DNA of 64,000 nucleotides from Fragilaria crotonensis (GCA_022925895.1 JAKSYS010000016.1:1-64000), one strand, 5' to 3'; counted from the stretch's first letter, positions 24,650-34,961 are shown. The notes: generated from the letters alone by a model not told the origin. Program-made: numbers and translations.

Positions 24650-25639
24650 GGAAGCTGAAGGTTAGGATAGTCTCTAAACAAATGTGCTTGTTGTGAAATT
24701 CTTCCAGCATATATCCAGAGAGGCAAATCTGCCTTGCTTGTGCCTCGTACTTGGAGGGACGTAGAAACTTTTGGATCCCAAGATACGTTTCAAAAGTTCT
24801 CAAACATGAACATCAGAACGATTCTCATGTTCTCTCAATGGAACATGTGCTCTCAAAGGCAGGACAGGTTTGCGCTGACATCCGACATTTTCATCGGCTC
24901 ATCTCTGATGATAGTGGCGAGTGGCGAGTCGGGAGTATCAGGCGTATGTAATATGGCAAATGTAACATTTGTATGTCATACAAGGTGTCATGGGACATGG
25001 AATACTGTGGTACTCATGTTGACCAATCATATCGTCGTAAATCAAAGTCTGGATATTGATTTCCTGCTCCTTGTACCTGGTATGTACGTGTACTATACAA
25101 AATTTCAACAATGTATTTCATACATGGTTGAAATTTTGCCCAGCACTGACTACTCGTACAAGGCTGGAGTAGTCAAGTAGTCTAACAGACCTGTTGTCGA
25201 AGTTGTGTGAAAAATGAACGGAGGAGTCACGAATACTCGTAGCCAAAACGCCGATCTCGAGAATTCACGCACAACTATGGAGGCGATCGTATGTTGAATG
25301 TCGTCGTCGATTCGAAATACTCTCTCAATTAACCGCTCAGTTGATGTTCTGGGTGTAGAATGCCTTTTTTTATTCTACAGAGCATTTCGCACAATCGCGA
25401 CCTTTCCGCCCGCGTTTTGGTTCGTTCCGCGACCGAAACGACAAGCGGTTCAGACTTCTCAAGTTCTTCGCACGAAACAGTATTGAGGCAGAAATGTCTC
25501 TCATCAGAGACTAAGAGCATCACCACCCCTGAAGCTATTTGTGCCCAATGGTCCAATCGGACCATTTCTGTCCAAAAAAGCAGCAAAAATGCATACCACC
25601 GGTTAGGGCCAAATGTCCGCAATGTCCGCTAATGACCGC

Positions 25640-25747
25640 TCGGGAGCTATTTGACATGGATACATCTGTGCAGGGTGCACAGATTTATCCAAAATTGGGT
25701 AAATCTGTGCACCCTGCACAGATGTATCCATGTCAAATAGCTCCCGA
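25640..25747. repeat. Near-perfect 108-bp palindrome
   Basis: The arms of 48 bases, starting TCGGGAGCTATTTGACATGG, are perfectly inverted around the 12-base centre TCCAAAATTGGG, which is itself almost palindromic. It lies within the Harbinger-type element. As RNA it would form a long uninterrupted stem. Confidence 0.9.
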
Positions 25748-26090
25748 GTAAACCAATAGGATTATGTCACGAGTTCATTTTCAGTCACTGTTTCCATGAA
25801 TGATATTTCAACGTACTAGTACACTAGTACGATGTAGCCCATATCATACTGTACATCAGCATACTTTGTCGTCAATCAATCATCTCGTTCAGACGGTACC
25901 GGTACTGGTACTTGTACTCGCTCCTTTGTTCCGGTTCAACTTCTCATCAGGACTGCAGGACGTATGCATAATCTTCGACTCTGATGAAAATTTATGGCGC
26001 AACCAAAATTTGCGGCGCGCGTCAGTAATTGAATCATGGACCAAATGTGTGTGCTCACGGGTGGTATGATTTGCCTTCAAAGTACCAGGT

Positions 26091-26150
26091 AGCACCCTAT
26101 AGAAACCTAATTTTTATCCATCGGACAAAAATAGGTTTCTAAAGGGTGCT
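26091..26150. repeat. 60-bp hairpin
   Basis: Inverted arms AGCACCCTATAGAAACCTAA and the matching TAGGTTTCTAAAGGGTGCT, with a few mismatches around a short centre. It is inside the Harbinger-type element and may be the remnant of a smaller fold-back insertion. Confidence 0.8.
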
Positions 26151-26193
26151 CGACCAATTTTGCGTGCGCAGATATAGCATCAGGGGTGGTGAT

Positions 26194-26500
26194 CAGAGAC
26201 GGGAATTTCTGAAAACATCAAACCCATGGTACCCGTAAGGCTACCCTGAAGTACCAGCCCAAACCCACCCAGAACCCATACGATCTACCAAGACCTACGG
26301 ACCCAAACCCAGTAGGCAGTACTGGGTACATGGTTCTACTACTACCGGTAGCAAACATCTACTGTCATTTTTTGCTATGATTTGCCGGCCCACCCAGACC
26401 CACCCATGATATCCTGAGCTCACTCAAAACCCACCCTTAACCCAATGGGTTTGGGTGGGCCGTGGGTTTGGGTGGGCTGGGTTTGAAATTCCCGTCTCTG
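26194..26500. mobile_element. hAT-type MITE inserted in another element's terminal repeat
   Basis: 307 bp with perfect 16-bp inverted ends CAGAGACGGGAATTTC and the 8-bp target duplication GTGGTGAT (26186-26193 and 26501-26508). The interior is rich in the words ACCCA and GGGTTTGGGTGGGC near the ends and has no coding capacity. An 8-bp duplication with CAG-type ends points to the hAT superfamily. Confidence 0.85.
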
Positions 26501-26970
26501 GTGGTGATGCTCTAATGGTTAGTCGAATTTGTATGCATACTATAACATTTGTAATCAGCGCGCTACGAGAAATCTCTGTAGAATTCCACTATATCTATAT
26601 CATTTTTGTACATATATGAATAAACATAACACTCAATGAAACACACATGGTGACTCCTGCGAGCCGATTCCAATCGTTAATTCCGAAACCTCGAAAAATT
26701 CCGGTACTCTCTAGAGTACCAGGTACAGTAAAAGTACCAGCAGTCCTGCGCGTTGTAAGCGGAGTATCATACTACTACTATCACCGGTAGTACTAGTATC
26801 TGCAATGCTGAAAGATGCTACTGTACATCTTTGTAGAAGGGTACCACATATCATACTGGTATCATACATGGGAGTACTACTTGTACGTACATAATGAGCA
26901 CAGTAGCAAGTAGAACAGTTTCAAGTTTCAAAGGTGGAACTGGTTTCAGTCACATCCCGCAACCGCAACC

Positions 26971-27004
26971 CTCATGACTCATGACTCATGACTCATGACT
27001 CATG
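26971..27004. repeat. Short tandem repeat, unit ACTCATG
   Basis: The 7-bp unit is repeated almost five times just left of the hAT-type element at 27016. It is a simple repeat with no evident function. Confidence 0.9.
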
Positions 27005-27015
27005 TCACATACAAC

Positions 27016-27594
27016 CAAGGGTGGCAAAAACCTAAATTTTATTTTTTGAATTATAGGTTTAGGTTTAAACCTAGTTAAACCTAGTTAAACCTAGTTAAAC
27101 CTAAATTCCAAACCTGATCTACCGGGCACTGTACCCCATGTACTGTACCACGATGTAAAGGTGCACTGGGAAGAGTCTCACCTCTCAAACTATCTATCTA
27201 CCGGTAGCTGCAACAGTTGCCTGGTCCAGATAATTCATCATTATGCCTGACCCAGCACTACTAATCCGTTGGTTTGATCCTCCTCTGCTGCTGATGAGTA
27301 GTACACACTGCTGTCAGCACCAGACTCCAATACAAATGCAATCTGCAAATACAGCATGGTTGGAATGTGACCAGCACTGTCTTGGGGACATTTGGTCCTC
27401 ATTCTTTATCTTCCTCGCCGATTGTCAGAGTTCGCTCTCGCCCATTCGCCGTAACTAAAGACTTTATAACTTGTAACTAACCCTAAACCCTCGAGTTAAA
27501 CCAAAAACCTAATTATTCGTCTCAAATGAAATCTAGGTTTTAGGTTCAAACCTAGAAAAACCTAGTTGAGTTAAACCTAGCGTTGCCACCCTTA
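27016..27594. mobile_element. hAT-type MITE
   Basis: 579 bp with ends CAAGGGTGGCAA and TTGCCACCCTTA, inverted except for the outermost base. It is flanked by the 8-bp duplication CATACAAC (27008-27015 and 27595-27602). Subterminal copies of AACCTAGTTAAACCTAG stand near both ends, in opposite orientation, as transposase-binding repeats often do in hAT elements. No transposase frame is present. Confidence 0.85.
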
Positions 27595-27948
27595 CATACA
27601 ACACGATTCAAGATGTCTCGGTTCCTTGTTGGTGTGCCGTCCTTCCTCTCACTTTATCAGCGTGAACACTGGCGAGGGAATCGAAAACTCCGTTATCAGG
27701 TGGTGAGTGCTGCAGCAGACTTTTCCGGACTGAAGGAGTCGCTATGCTTGACTTGATTTGTTATGTATTTCCTGTTCAGCCCTCGCCAGTGCCGGGACTA
27801 GGATTTGCATCATCGGTAATCTTGTCGACATCGCAAATGCGTCAACGGTTCAACTCACGTGGCCACACTGAGGAGTGAAAAATCATGCGTCACTAACATT
27901 GTTACTGTTCTACTCCGAAGTTATTCAGCATAGGAAATCTTGTTTCAG

Positions 27949-29187
27949 ATGGAGAATTGTGATCGCCCCAGTGCTCTCGGTAGTGCAACAGCTATCGGTA
28001 CTAAAACTTTGGAACATGCGCCACCGAGCGACCCAATGCATTCACCAGGATTGCGTAAGCTAAAGTCGTTGGAAAACCCTGCAGTTGTTTCTGCGAACAA
28101 TCACGACGTCGTTCCCGGGGCATATCCCGTACGAAACACAGCAACAAGTCAGGCATCAAGGCCTCAAAGTAATGGGTATGCCTTCACCAGAGAGTTTCCA
28201 AATGTTGAATCCATGCAGGAAGATGGTGAGACCGACATGGTAAGAGCATGTACTGGTATGCACGACATTAGTCTCGTGGATGCTGAACGCGGCTTTTATT
28301 TTGTGGAAGCAACACCGGTACCAGATGGAAATGAGGAGGGAACCATGATGGTTGCCGAGGCCCAATACGTTAGAATGAAATGGTACCAACGTCCTGCCTA
28401 TCGATGGATTTTGGTGGGCAGTATCTTGTTTGCATGCGGTCTTGTTGGAGCGGTTGTTGTACTTGTCGTTCGACCAACATCTGTTGCGAGCAGTGCTTCA
28501 TCAACGTTCCCCACCTTGGCCCCAACTACCGGGAGTACGGGGGCCCTCCCCACCACCCCGCAACCAACGTCTGCCTCAACCAGCAGCGCTTCATCAATGT
28601 CCCCCACCACCCCGCAACCAACAATGGCACCGACTACTGCATTCCCTACCTCGAAACCAACGTCGTTGACACCCCGACAAATTGCCTGCAACTTCCTTTC
28701 GATTCCAAACGTGACGGAATGTCGTTCGACAGTAAAGTTTGACTCGGGCAGTTCAGACGACAAAACAACTGGTTCCACAATTCCAAGTGAGATCGGTCTC
28801 TTGACACAGTTGACGTATTTGGATTTCTCAAACAATGCATTGACTTCAACGATTCCAAGTGAGATCGGACTCTTGACAGAATTGACGCTTTTGTCGTTCT
28901 ACATTAATTCGTTGACTTCCACAATTCCAAGCGAGATTGGACTCCTGACACAGTTGACGGGTTTGGATTTCTTCAACAATGTGTTGAATTCCACAATTCC
29001 CAGGGCGATTGGACGCTTGCAAGAGTTGCAGTGGATGGATTTTACTGGCAATGAGTTGAAGGGGACAATTCCGTCATCTCTCTGTTCCCTCCCAACTCTC
29101 GCATCGGCTATCTTTATTGACTGTGGTACCATCACGTGTGCGTCAGGTTGTTGCTCGGATCGTACGGATCATTCGTCCTGTGGGTAA
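27949..29187 (+). CDS. Membrane-anchored leucine-rich repeat protein
   Basis: 412 residues from the ATG at 27949. An upstream in-frame stretch has no ATG, and TTGTTTCAG just before the start could also be a splice acceptor. Residues 1-150 form an unstructured, presumably cytoplasmic part. One membrane span lies at about 153-175 (WILVGSILFACGLVGAVVVL). A Pro/Thr/Ser stalk (TLAPTTGS, TTPQPTMAPTT) follows. An LRR region has a Cys cap (CNFLSIPNVTEC), four plant-type repeats (TIPSEIGLLTQLTYLDF and similar), and a closing cap CGTITCASGCC. The layout suggests a type II surface protein with the repeats outside the cell. LRR proteins with IPSEIG repeats are a large diatom family of mostly unknown ligands. 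A related gene lies at 34299-34961. Confidence 0.82.
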   Translation: MENCDRPSALGSATAIGTKTLEHAPPSDPMHSPGLRKLKSLENPAVVSANNHDVVPGAYPVRNTATSQASRPQSNGYAFTREFPNVESMQEDGETDMVRACTGMHDISLVDAERGFYFVEATPVPDGNEEGTMMVAEAQYVRMKWYQRPAYRWILVGSILFACGLVGAVVVLVVRPTSVASSASSTFPTLAPTTGSTGALPTTPQPTSASTSSASSMSPTTPQPTMAPTTAFPTSKPTSLTPRQIACNFLSIPNVTECRSTVKFDSGSSDDKTTGSTIPSEIGLLTQLTYLDFSNNALTSTIPSEIGLLTELTLLSFYINSLTSTIPSEIGLLTQLTGLDFFNNVLNSTIPRAIGRLQELQWMDFTGNELKGTIPSSLCSLPTLASAIFIDCGTITCASGCCSDRTDHSSCG

Positions 29188-29199
29188 AGGAATGATTGC

Positions 29200-29720
29200 A
29201 CGTTTGAACAAAGTAATGGAGGCACGTTGAATAGTTAAGGGGAAGAATGAAAAAAGAGGCAGCAACGCAAGGCATTGCAGATTAAAGTGAGATGCGCCTG
29301 TTAATTTCGGATACCATGTCGGGAAGCGACCCAGTCGTGTATATATGTGGTAGAGCAAAATTCTAAAGAAGAATTACTTTCTTATCATGGCCGATCGTGA
29401 CAACGTCTCATTGTCCAGACTTACTTTAGAGTCTTGAACAGTGAAACAAAAATGTTGCTATTAAAGAGTGCGCGATCGGAGTCATCAAACTTCTAGGGCT
29501 GATCGCTCACATAGTCGTACATCCACAGTTGATGTGGTCACACGCAGAACCCCATATGTATTCTGTGTTTGACAATGAAGATCACAGCTACTTGCTGTAA
29601 GTCCATTGTTTGTTTTCGCATCATCTATTGATTCCATACACTATTAGTAGTAGTACATTTTTTTCTTGCGTTACACCCTCAAGAGGAGAGCGTTGTTATT
29701 TTGGTGACGAATCCATTCTT
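29200..29720. other. Spacer between LRR and zinc-finger genes
   Basis: The 3' ends of two convergent genes face each other here. I see no coding frame or repeat worth naming. Confidence 0.4.
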
Positions 29721-29726
29721 GGGCAA

Positions 29727-30584
29727 TCATGGATCTTGTCCATTGCCTCTCATTTCTGGTGGCAGACGTGAATGAACAACCTGTAGAATAAAATTGACAC
29801 ACAACGTAGACCCTTGCAGGTGCAGAAGGGGGAATTCGCCATGATTGTATCGTTTGGTTGCTTTACTTTGGGGACAGTTGGGATTAGGACATGAAATGTC
29901 AGGAATGTTATTCGAGGCATGATCATGATGTGCATCTGTCAGATCGGAAGTAGTGTCGTCGCGGACCGGATGTGTTGTTGTCATTATGCTGGAATTTTCC
30001 TCCTCCTTTGTTTTGGTTTCGTTCATGACAAGATTATAGTCATGCCATAGTGCGACGAGAAAATAGTCATTACACGATGTGGACGCCTTCAAATGCATAT
30101 CGTATCCGCGACCAGTGTATCGTTTTGATTTACTCTTGGGGCAGTTCGGATTAGGACAGTGGAAGCCAGGTATTGGTGTAACAACCTTGTCGTATTCGAT
30201 ATCTGTCAACGCGGAAATTAATGAACTATCATCTCCGATCAATGCTGGAATATCTGATAGTGGTGGTATGCTAGAAATGACCCGCATCTTGAGTGGCTTG
30301 TTGAGGAGTGGTTTCTTCTTTGGTGCTGATGGATTCGTTGTTGATTTCTTCTTCGTACTGTCACCGATCATGGCTGGATTCATCAACCCGCATATCGAAC
30401 GTTGTTTGCTATCGCATCCATGAAGTGCAAAACGACAACACCATGGGTCTGCCTTCATGTGCATAATATATCCACGTTCCGTGTATTGTTTTTTCCTACT
30501 CTTGGTACAAGAAGGATTACGACAATATCCAGGAGCATCTGGTTCGGCGTAATAGACTGCCATTAACTTGGTCGAGAGGGTCAT
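29727..30584 (-). CDS. Three-finger protein with CX4CX15HX6C zinc fingers
   Basis: 285 residues. Finger 1 uses Cys21, Cys26, His42 and Cys49 (CRNPSC... GYIMH... C). Finger 2 (CPNPNCPKSKSKRYTGRGYD, then MHLKASTSC) has the same spacing. Finger 3 (CPNPNCPQSKATKRY...) is degenerate, with 17 residues before His. Lys/Pro-rich linkers separate them. The four ligands per unit suggest zinc binding and a DNA- or RNA-binding role, which is inference. The same finger heads the transposase at 47055-49841. The start ATG at 30584 is supported by alignment with the paralogue starting at 32944. It belongs to a local array of three related genes on the minus strand. Confidence 0.75.
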   Translation of the reverse strand: MTLSTKLMAVYYAEPDAPGYCRNPSCTKSRKKQYTERGYIMHMKADPWCCRFALHGCDSKQRSICGLMNPAMIGDSTKKKSTTNPSAPKKKPLLNKPLKMRVISSIPPLSDIPALIGDDSSLISALTDIEYDKVVTPIPGFHCPNPNCPKSKSKRYTGRGYDMHLKASTSCNDYFLVALWHDYNLVMNETKTKEEENSSIMTTTHPVRDDTTSDLTDAHHDHASNNIPDISCPNPNCPQSKATKRYNHGEFPLLHLQGSTLCVNFILQVVHSRLPPEMRGNGQDP

Positions 30585-31161
30585 GTTGTGTTACGCGGAG
30601 AGAAAAACACACACGCAACAACAACGCAACGCAACGCAACCAAACTACGAAGCAGACGACACAATGACTTTGCTGTGGTGTGACTTTCTGGTTATCCCAT
30701 GCGAACAGCGTGCGACGACAGCAATAGATCCACTCGAACAGAGAACTTTGCGAGTGACAGCAGTACACTGGTACTGACGAACGACTACCGGCACATACAC
30801 CTGTAGTAGTACTCGAGTACCTGAAATCTGCTACGGTATGAGATTGTATGATATGTGATATGTGATATGCAATATGTGGAGTGTATTGCGATGGTCCTCC
30901 GAGTACTTGTACTGGAGTATTGGTAAGAACTGTGCTAACGGCAGGACAGTCATATACCGTATCTTACGTTGGTACAACTACTACAGTATGCTGCGTTCCT
31001 CGAAGGCGTACAACATGTCGTACAAAAGCATTCCATGGCGAGGCTCATGTCAAGGAGGAGATGGCGGCAGCAAAGAAAAACAGGATATTGGCTTGTTATA
31101 TAGTACTGCTCCACAGATATAAGGGCCCTCTTGTTTGGCGTTTGTAGAACTGCTTGTACTA

Positions 31162-31500
31162 CTAGTACTCCAAGTTGAGATCTCGTCCGCACACACCATG
31201 TTGTTCCACATTCTTGATTTCCTGACTGCGATACAGACCACGGCCATTTTGTTCTCGAACCATGTCAAAAAAGAACTTGTGACACGACTTGTATGCATTC
31301 ATATGCATTTCGAATCCACCGCTGCTGTATCGTTTGTTTTGACTCTGGGGACACCAGGGATTATGACAAGAGAAGATTTTTGGACGTTGACCGCGGAACT
31401 TCTTGCTCGGGATTGGTTTCGTCGCAGCTGGTGGATTCGGAGGTTTCTTGTGGTCGTCCATCATGATTGTTGGATTGTCTGATGGTGGTGGAGGAGACAT
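31162..31500 (-). CDS. Single-finger CX4CX15HX6C protein
   Basis: About 112 residues from the ATG at 31500; the frame extends upstream to 31593, but the stretch before MSPPPPSDNP looks like leader. One finger, CHNPWCPQSQNKRY... FEMHMNAYKSC, follows a Pro/Lys-rich N-terminus and precedes a short tail. It is the middle member of the local array and appears reduced to one finger compared with its three-finger neighbours. It could be a truncated duplicate or a working small protein. Confidence 0.6.
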   Translation of the reverse strand: MSPPPPSDNPTIMMDDHKKPPNPPAATKPIPSKKFRGQRPKIFSCHNPWCPQSQNKRYSSGGFEMHMNAYKSCHKFFFDMVREQNGRGLYRSQEIKNVEQHGVCGRDLNLEY

Positions 31501-31786
31501 ACTTTTGTCCTGCGTTTGTTTTGCTTTTAGATATGGGGGTGTGGTTGGCAGTTGGAAAGATCGTACAAGTACTTCAACACATCTGATGTGCAAAATTGTG
31601 ACAAGTTGTCATTTGTCAGGCCACAATTCAAAACGATTGGGACGACGACCACCCACACATCAAAAATTATGGCGCGCCTATATTCTGTAAACTGAGTACG
31701 ACGAGTCTACGAGTACAAGTAATGGATTACAGCGTACGGAGTACAAATGTACATCGAGTACTGGAGTACTGAACAATTCATACACT

Positions 31787-31814
31787 CTATGACCTATGAC
31801 CTATGACCTATGAC
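31787..31814. repeat. Short tandem repeat, unit CTATGAC
   Basis: Four exact 7-bp units between two zinc-finger genes. Simple repeat. Confidence 0.9.
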
Positions 31815-32158
31815 CCACGGCCCACGGCATCACACTGCATCTATTATCTATTGTAGGAACTTGTAACAGGCATGGATGTTTGTGGGACTGTGAACTGTCA
31901 GGACGTTCGAAGTTCGGAATACGGTCGTTCGGACTATCAGCATCATGAATCATGAACAACAGACGCGGTTTGCTGGTGTTCATTATCATGCTTGTCTCAA
32001 GTTTAAGCCCAATAAAACTTGAGAGGTTTGATTCCAAACAAACTATTCACACGAGTCTTCCATTGCGCTACTCGTGCACACTCGAGAGGTGCATCATTCG
32101 TTACATATTATTACAAATCATTCTTGGCATAAAATTGTCTTTTTCCTGTTGGCGCTCA

Positions 32159-32944
32159 TCATTCCTGGATTGGCGAGACGACCGTTCCGTGATTCCGAAC
32201 AGCACGTGCAACAAAGATGAAACACGACGTTGACGCATTCATATGCAGGCTGTATTCGTGATTACTGTATCGTTCGCTTTTACTCTTGGGACAGTTGGGA
32301 TTGGGACACGAGTGTTGGCCAGCATGTGGATGATCTTCACCATCATCAGAAAGCACCAAACTATCGTCGCTGACCGGCGTCATTATGCTGGAATCCTCAT
32401 CTTCAGTTATGGTGCGTTTCGCGGGTTTCTCGTGTGCAGCATCCTTGAGATGACGATACTGATACCACAGAGCCATTGCAATGTAGTTATTGCACGACTC
32501 GAATGCTTTCAAATGCATGTTGTATCCACGACCAGTGTATCGTTTCGTTTTACTCTTGGGACAGTTCGGATTTGGACAGAGGTAGCCAGGAATAGGAACA
32601 ATCTTGTCGTATTCGACTTCCGTCAGAGCGGAAATTGTTGAATTATCCTCGTGGACAATTGACGTCGTCATCATCTTGATGGGTTCCTCCTCAGCTGGTC
32701 GTGGACTAGCGTTCTTCTTCTTGTCGCCACAAATCATGGATGGATTACTACCTCGTGGTGTCGTCAGTTGCTTGCCCAAATTCAATGCGAAGCGACAACA
32801 CGACGGGGACGCCTTCATGTGCATAATGTATCCACGTTCCGTGAATTGTTTTTTCCTACTTTTGGTACAACAGGGATTAAGGCAATAACCAGGAGCAGCT
32901 GAAATGGCACAATAGACTTCCAGAAGCTTTGCCGACAGCGACAT
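32159..32944 (-). CDS. Three-finger protein with CX4CX15HX6C zinc fingers (paralogue)
   Basis: About 261 residues from the ATG at 32944. Another ATG lies three codons upstream at 32953, but the paralogue at 29727-30584 aligns from MSLSAKLLEVYC. Three well-kept fingers: CLNPCCTKSRKKQF..., CPNPNCPKSKTKRYTGRGY..., and CPNPNCPKSKSERYSNHEY..., each with the CX4CX15HX6C spacing. The first two fingers and the linker segment TEVEYDKIVPIPGYLCPNP match the paralogue closely. Function is unknown; nucleic-acid binding is the likeliest role from the finger. Confidence 0.75.
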   Translation of the reverse strand: MSLSAKLLEVYCAISAAPGYCLNPCCTKSRKKQFTERGYIMHMKASPSCCRFALNLGKQLTTPRGSNPSMICGDKKKNASPRPAEEEPIKMMTTSIVHEDNSTISALTEVEYDKIVPIPGYLCPNPNCPKSKTKRYTGRGYNMHLKAFESCNNYIAMALWYQYRHLKDAAHEKPAKRTITEDEDSSIMTPVSDDSLVLSDDGEDHPHAGQHSCPNPNCPKSKSERYSNHEYSLHMNASTSCFIFVARAVRNHGTVVSPIQE

Positions 32945-33319
32945 GTTGGACATGTTGATCAGCGTTGCGGAATTATGGTGGTGTCAAGTTTGCCAATGCG
33001 CTCTATGCTCTATGCTCGACCAAATCAAAATCATGGCGCGCCTCATCTCATGCGGCACTGGAATATTGAGTCCTACATAATACTGTTACTACAACTGGAT
33101 GCCTACTCGAGTATTCACGACAACTGTGCAGTACGGTACTAGTACCTGGTTGTAACGCAACGAGCAGGACACTGGACAAGCTGCAGCAGCGCATGTGTTC
33201 GATACCCACATTGGATTCCACGGGATGATTCATATCATATGTCATGCCAAACAAACGCAATACCCGGTTTAGAGTACGACTACAACAGCCTCGCGAGTGT
33301 TGTGTCTACTTCTCATGAG

Positions 33320-33690
33320 GAGCACTTGTCAACATCCACAACGGGCAGCGGCAGAAGCAGTCATGGCCTCGTGCATCATCACATATCAAAAGACGCAAGA
33401 TGTGTCACTGAGCATCTTTGCATCACATGTAATTAAGTTAACTGATTCCACCTAGTAAAGGTTGGAGTAGCTCACTTCAGTACTAATGTCCTTTGAAATG
33501 GATTTTGACTTTCGAACCGTCTAATTCGAAAAATCAATAGTACAAAACTAACTGGAGTACTCCGGTGGAGCGCACCCAAACAGATTTTGACCTTCATGCT
33601 ACCTGGTACCGTCGGCTAACGTATTTGTCTGGCGCATCTTCTTCAATGCCATTATGGAAACTGGAAACAACTGTGACTGGTTATTTGCGG
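33320..33690 (-). pseudogene. Decayed 3' end of a third Hog-domain gene
   Basis: The stretch matches, with many changes, the 3' end and 3' flank of the two Hog genes. TTTGAAATGGATTTTGAC here parallels TTTGAAATGGATGTTGGC at 3915. TCTTCAATGCCATTATGGA parallels TCTTGAATGCCACCATGGA. ACATCCACAACGG is shared with the flank at 22723. Only the membrane-span end is represented; no Hint core is seen nearby. This suggests an old partial duplication. Confidence 0.5.
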
Positions 33691-33699
33691 ACGTAGAAA

Positions 33700-34290
33700 C
33701 TTCGAGAAAACAGTGGGCAGGAGATTCTGAAATATATATAGAGTATTACTCGTTTATGAATAGCTGTGCTAATATAGTATTACTAGTTTATAAATTGTGC
33801 TAATATGGTATCATAATACTCGTTTCTGAATAGTGCTCGATGTAGGTCTACTGGATGTGCTGTACAGGGCGTTTCATCGAAATGCCAGACATCTCTTGAG
33901 TAATATCGTCTCTCGACTCTCGACGCTGGATTCTGGAAACTTACATGAGAAACGAGAAGCAACAGAAGATGAAAGCCTAGAATTACTGCGCATTGAAATT
34001 CTTATCTTGCTATAAGTTTACTACAGTAGAAGAATGCATGTACGCACTGGAGTGCTACGAGTAATGCTCCAGTCGATAAAGTAAAAGTCACGTCCTAAAA
34101 TTCATGTACCATCAACACTCAGGAAAGGAGAATCCAACCCAACGCCAAACATCCAAACCAGAACAGCAGGCGATTCATATTCATCACGGTCACACCGATT
34201 GCCACTCCATTCAAATCAAATCAGGATCTGTAAGAAAGAAGTGAAGGGGGTGTAAAGGTGCCTTGGAAAGTAATCATACCCTTCCATATG
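33700..34290. other. Spacer without a supportable gene
   Basis: AT-rich, with short repeated words such as AATATAGTATTACTAGTTTATAAAT and GAATAGTGCTCGA. No coding frame is supported. Confidence 0.35.
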
Positions 34291-34298
34291 TTTCGTCA

Positions 34299-34961
34299 TT
34301 AGGTGCATGCGGGGTTTGGATTTGCACCCGAGCGGCAACAACCCGGATCGCATGTGAATTGACCGCACTCGACGTATAGTTTAGTGACATGAGAGCAGAG
34401 GGATGACGGGATTGTCCCCGAAAGCAGAGTGTTGTAAAGATCCAATTCTGTCAGCTTTGTCAAGAGCCCGATCTCACTTGGAATCTTTGATTCCAAATCT
34501 TCGAACCTGAAACTCAAGAGTGTCAGCTGCGTCAAGAGTCCGATCTCGCTTGGAATTGTTGACGTCAGCAGATTCTCGTCCAAAGCCAAGAAATTCAGCT
34601 GTGTCAACAGGCCAATCTCACTTGGAATTGTTGAACTCAATTCACTGTCGAGGATGTACAAGCTAGTCAGCTGCGTCAAGGCCCCGATGTCAGGTGGAAT
34701 TGTGGTTCCTGTGAGTGAGTCGCTATTATCTCCATAAAATGAGAGTGTAGATTGGCACACAGACAAGGGTGTTAGCGAAAGAAAGTTGCACGCAACGTCT
34801 TCTGACAATGATTGTGGAGGCTGAGTCAATTTATTCTTGGGAGTCTTCGGCTCCTTCTTCTTCTTCATCATCATCATCATCTGTCCTTTGGGAGCTTTGG
34901 CTGCTCCTGATGAGAGAAGGATGGCCATTGACAGCAACCAGTACAAAAACATGATTGTCAT
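34299..34961 (-). CDS. Secreted leucine-rich repeat protein
   Basis: About 220 residues from the ATG at 34961, chosen because MTIMFLYWLLSMAILLSSGA is a typical signal peptide. The frame extends to an ATG at 35087, which would bury that signal. After a basic linker with five Met and four Lys in a row comes a Cys cap (CNFLSLTPLSVC), four repeats of TIPSEIGLLTQL type, and a closing cap CGQFTCDPGCC. The caps match those of the gene at 27949-29187, but this protein lacks the cytoplasmic part and membrane anchor. It is probably secreted or wall-associated. Confidence 0.72.
   Translation of the reverse strand: MTIMFLYWLLSMAILLSSGAAKAPKGQMMMMMKKKKEPKTPKNKLTQPPQSLSEDVACNFLSLTPLSVCQSTLSFYGDNSDSLTGTTIPPDIGALTQLTSLYILDSELSSTIPSEIGLLTQLNFLALDENLLTSTIPSEIGLLTQLTLLSFRFEDLESKIPSEIGLLTKLTELDLYNTLLSGTIPSSLCSHVTKLYVECGQFTCDPGCCRSGANPNPACT

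Larger units (their letters stand above)
25515..26512. mobile_element. PIF/Harbinger-type non-autonomous element, with a nested hAT-type element
   Basis: The ends are inverted copies of GAGCATCACCACCCCTGA, with similarity continuing for about 30 bp (then GCTAT..GTGC / GCTAT..GCGC). They are flanked by TAA at 25512-25514 and 26513-26515, the TWA target typical of PIF/Harbinger. No transposase frame is present. The right inverted repeat is interrupted by the 307-bp element at 26194-26500. Without it and its 8-bp duplication the element is about 680 bp. It contains two strong hairpins. Confidence 0.75.

Noticed and set aside
24734-25180. 148-codon plus-strand frame
   Set aside because: It lies in the upstream region of the Hog gene, has no domain, and composition suggests chance.
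26971-27004. CRISPR-like array
   Set aside because: A 7-bp tandem repeat without spacers in eukaryotic DNA.
27040-27590. Telomere-like AACCCTAAACCC stretch
   Set aside because: These are subterminal repeats inside a hAT-type MITE with exact ends and target duplication, not an interstitial telomere.
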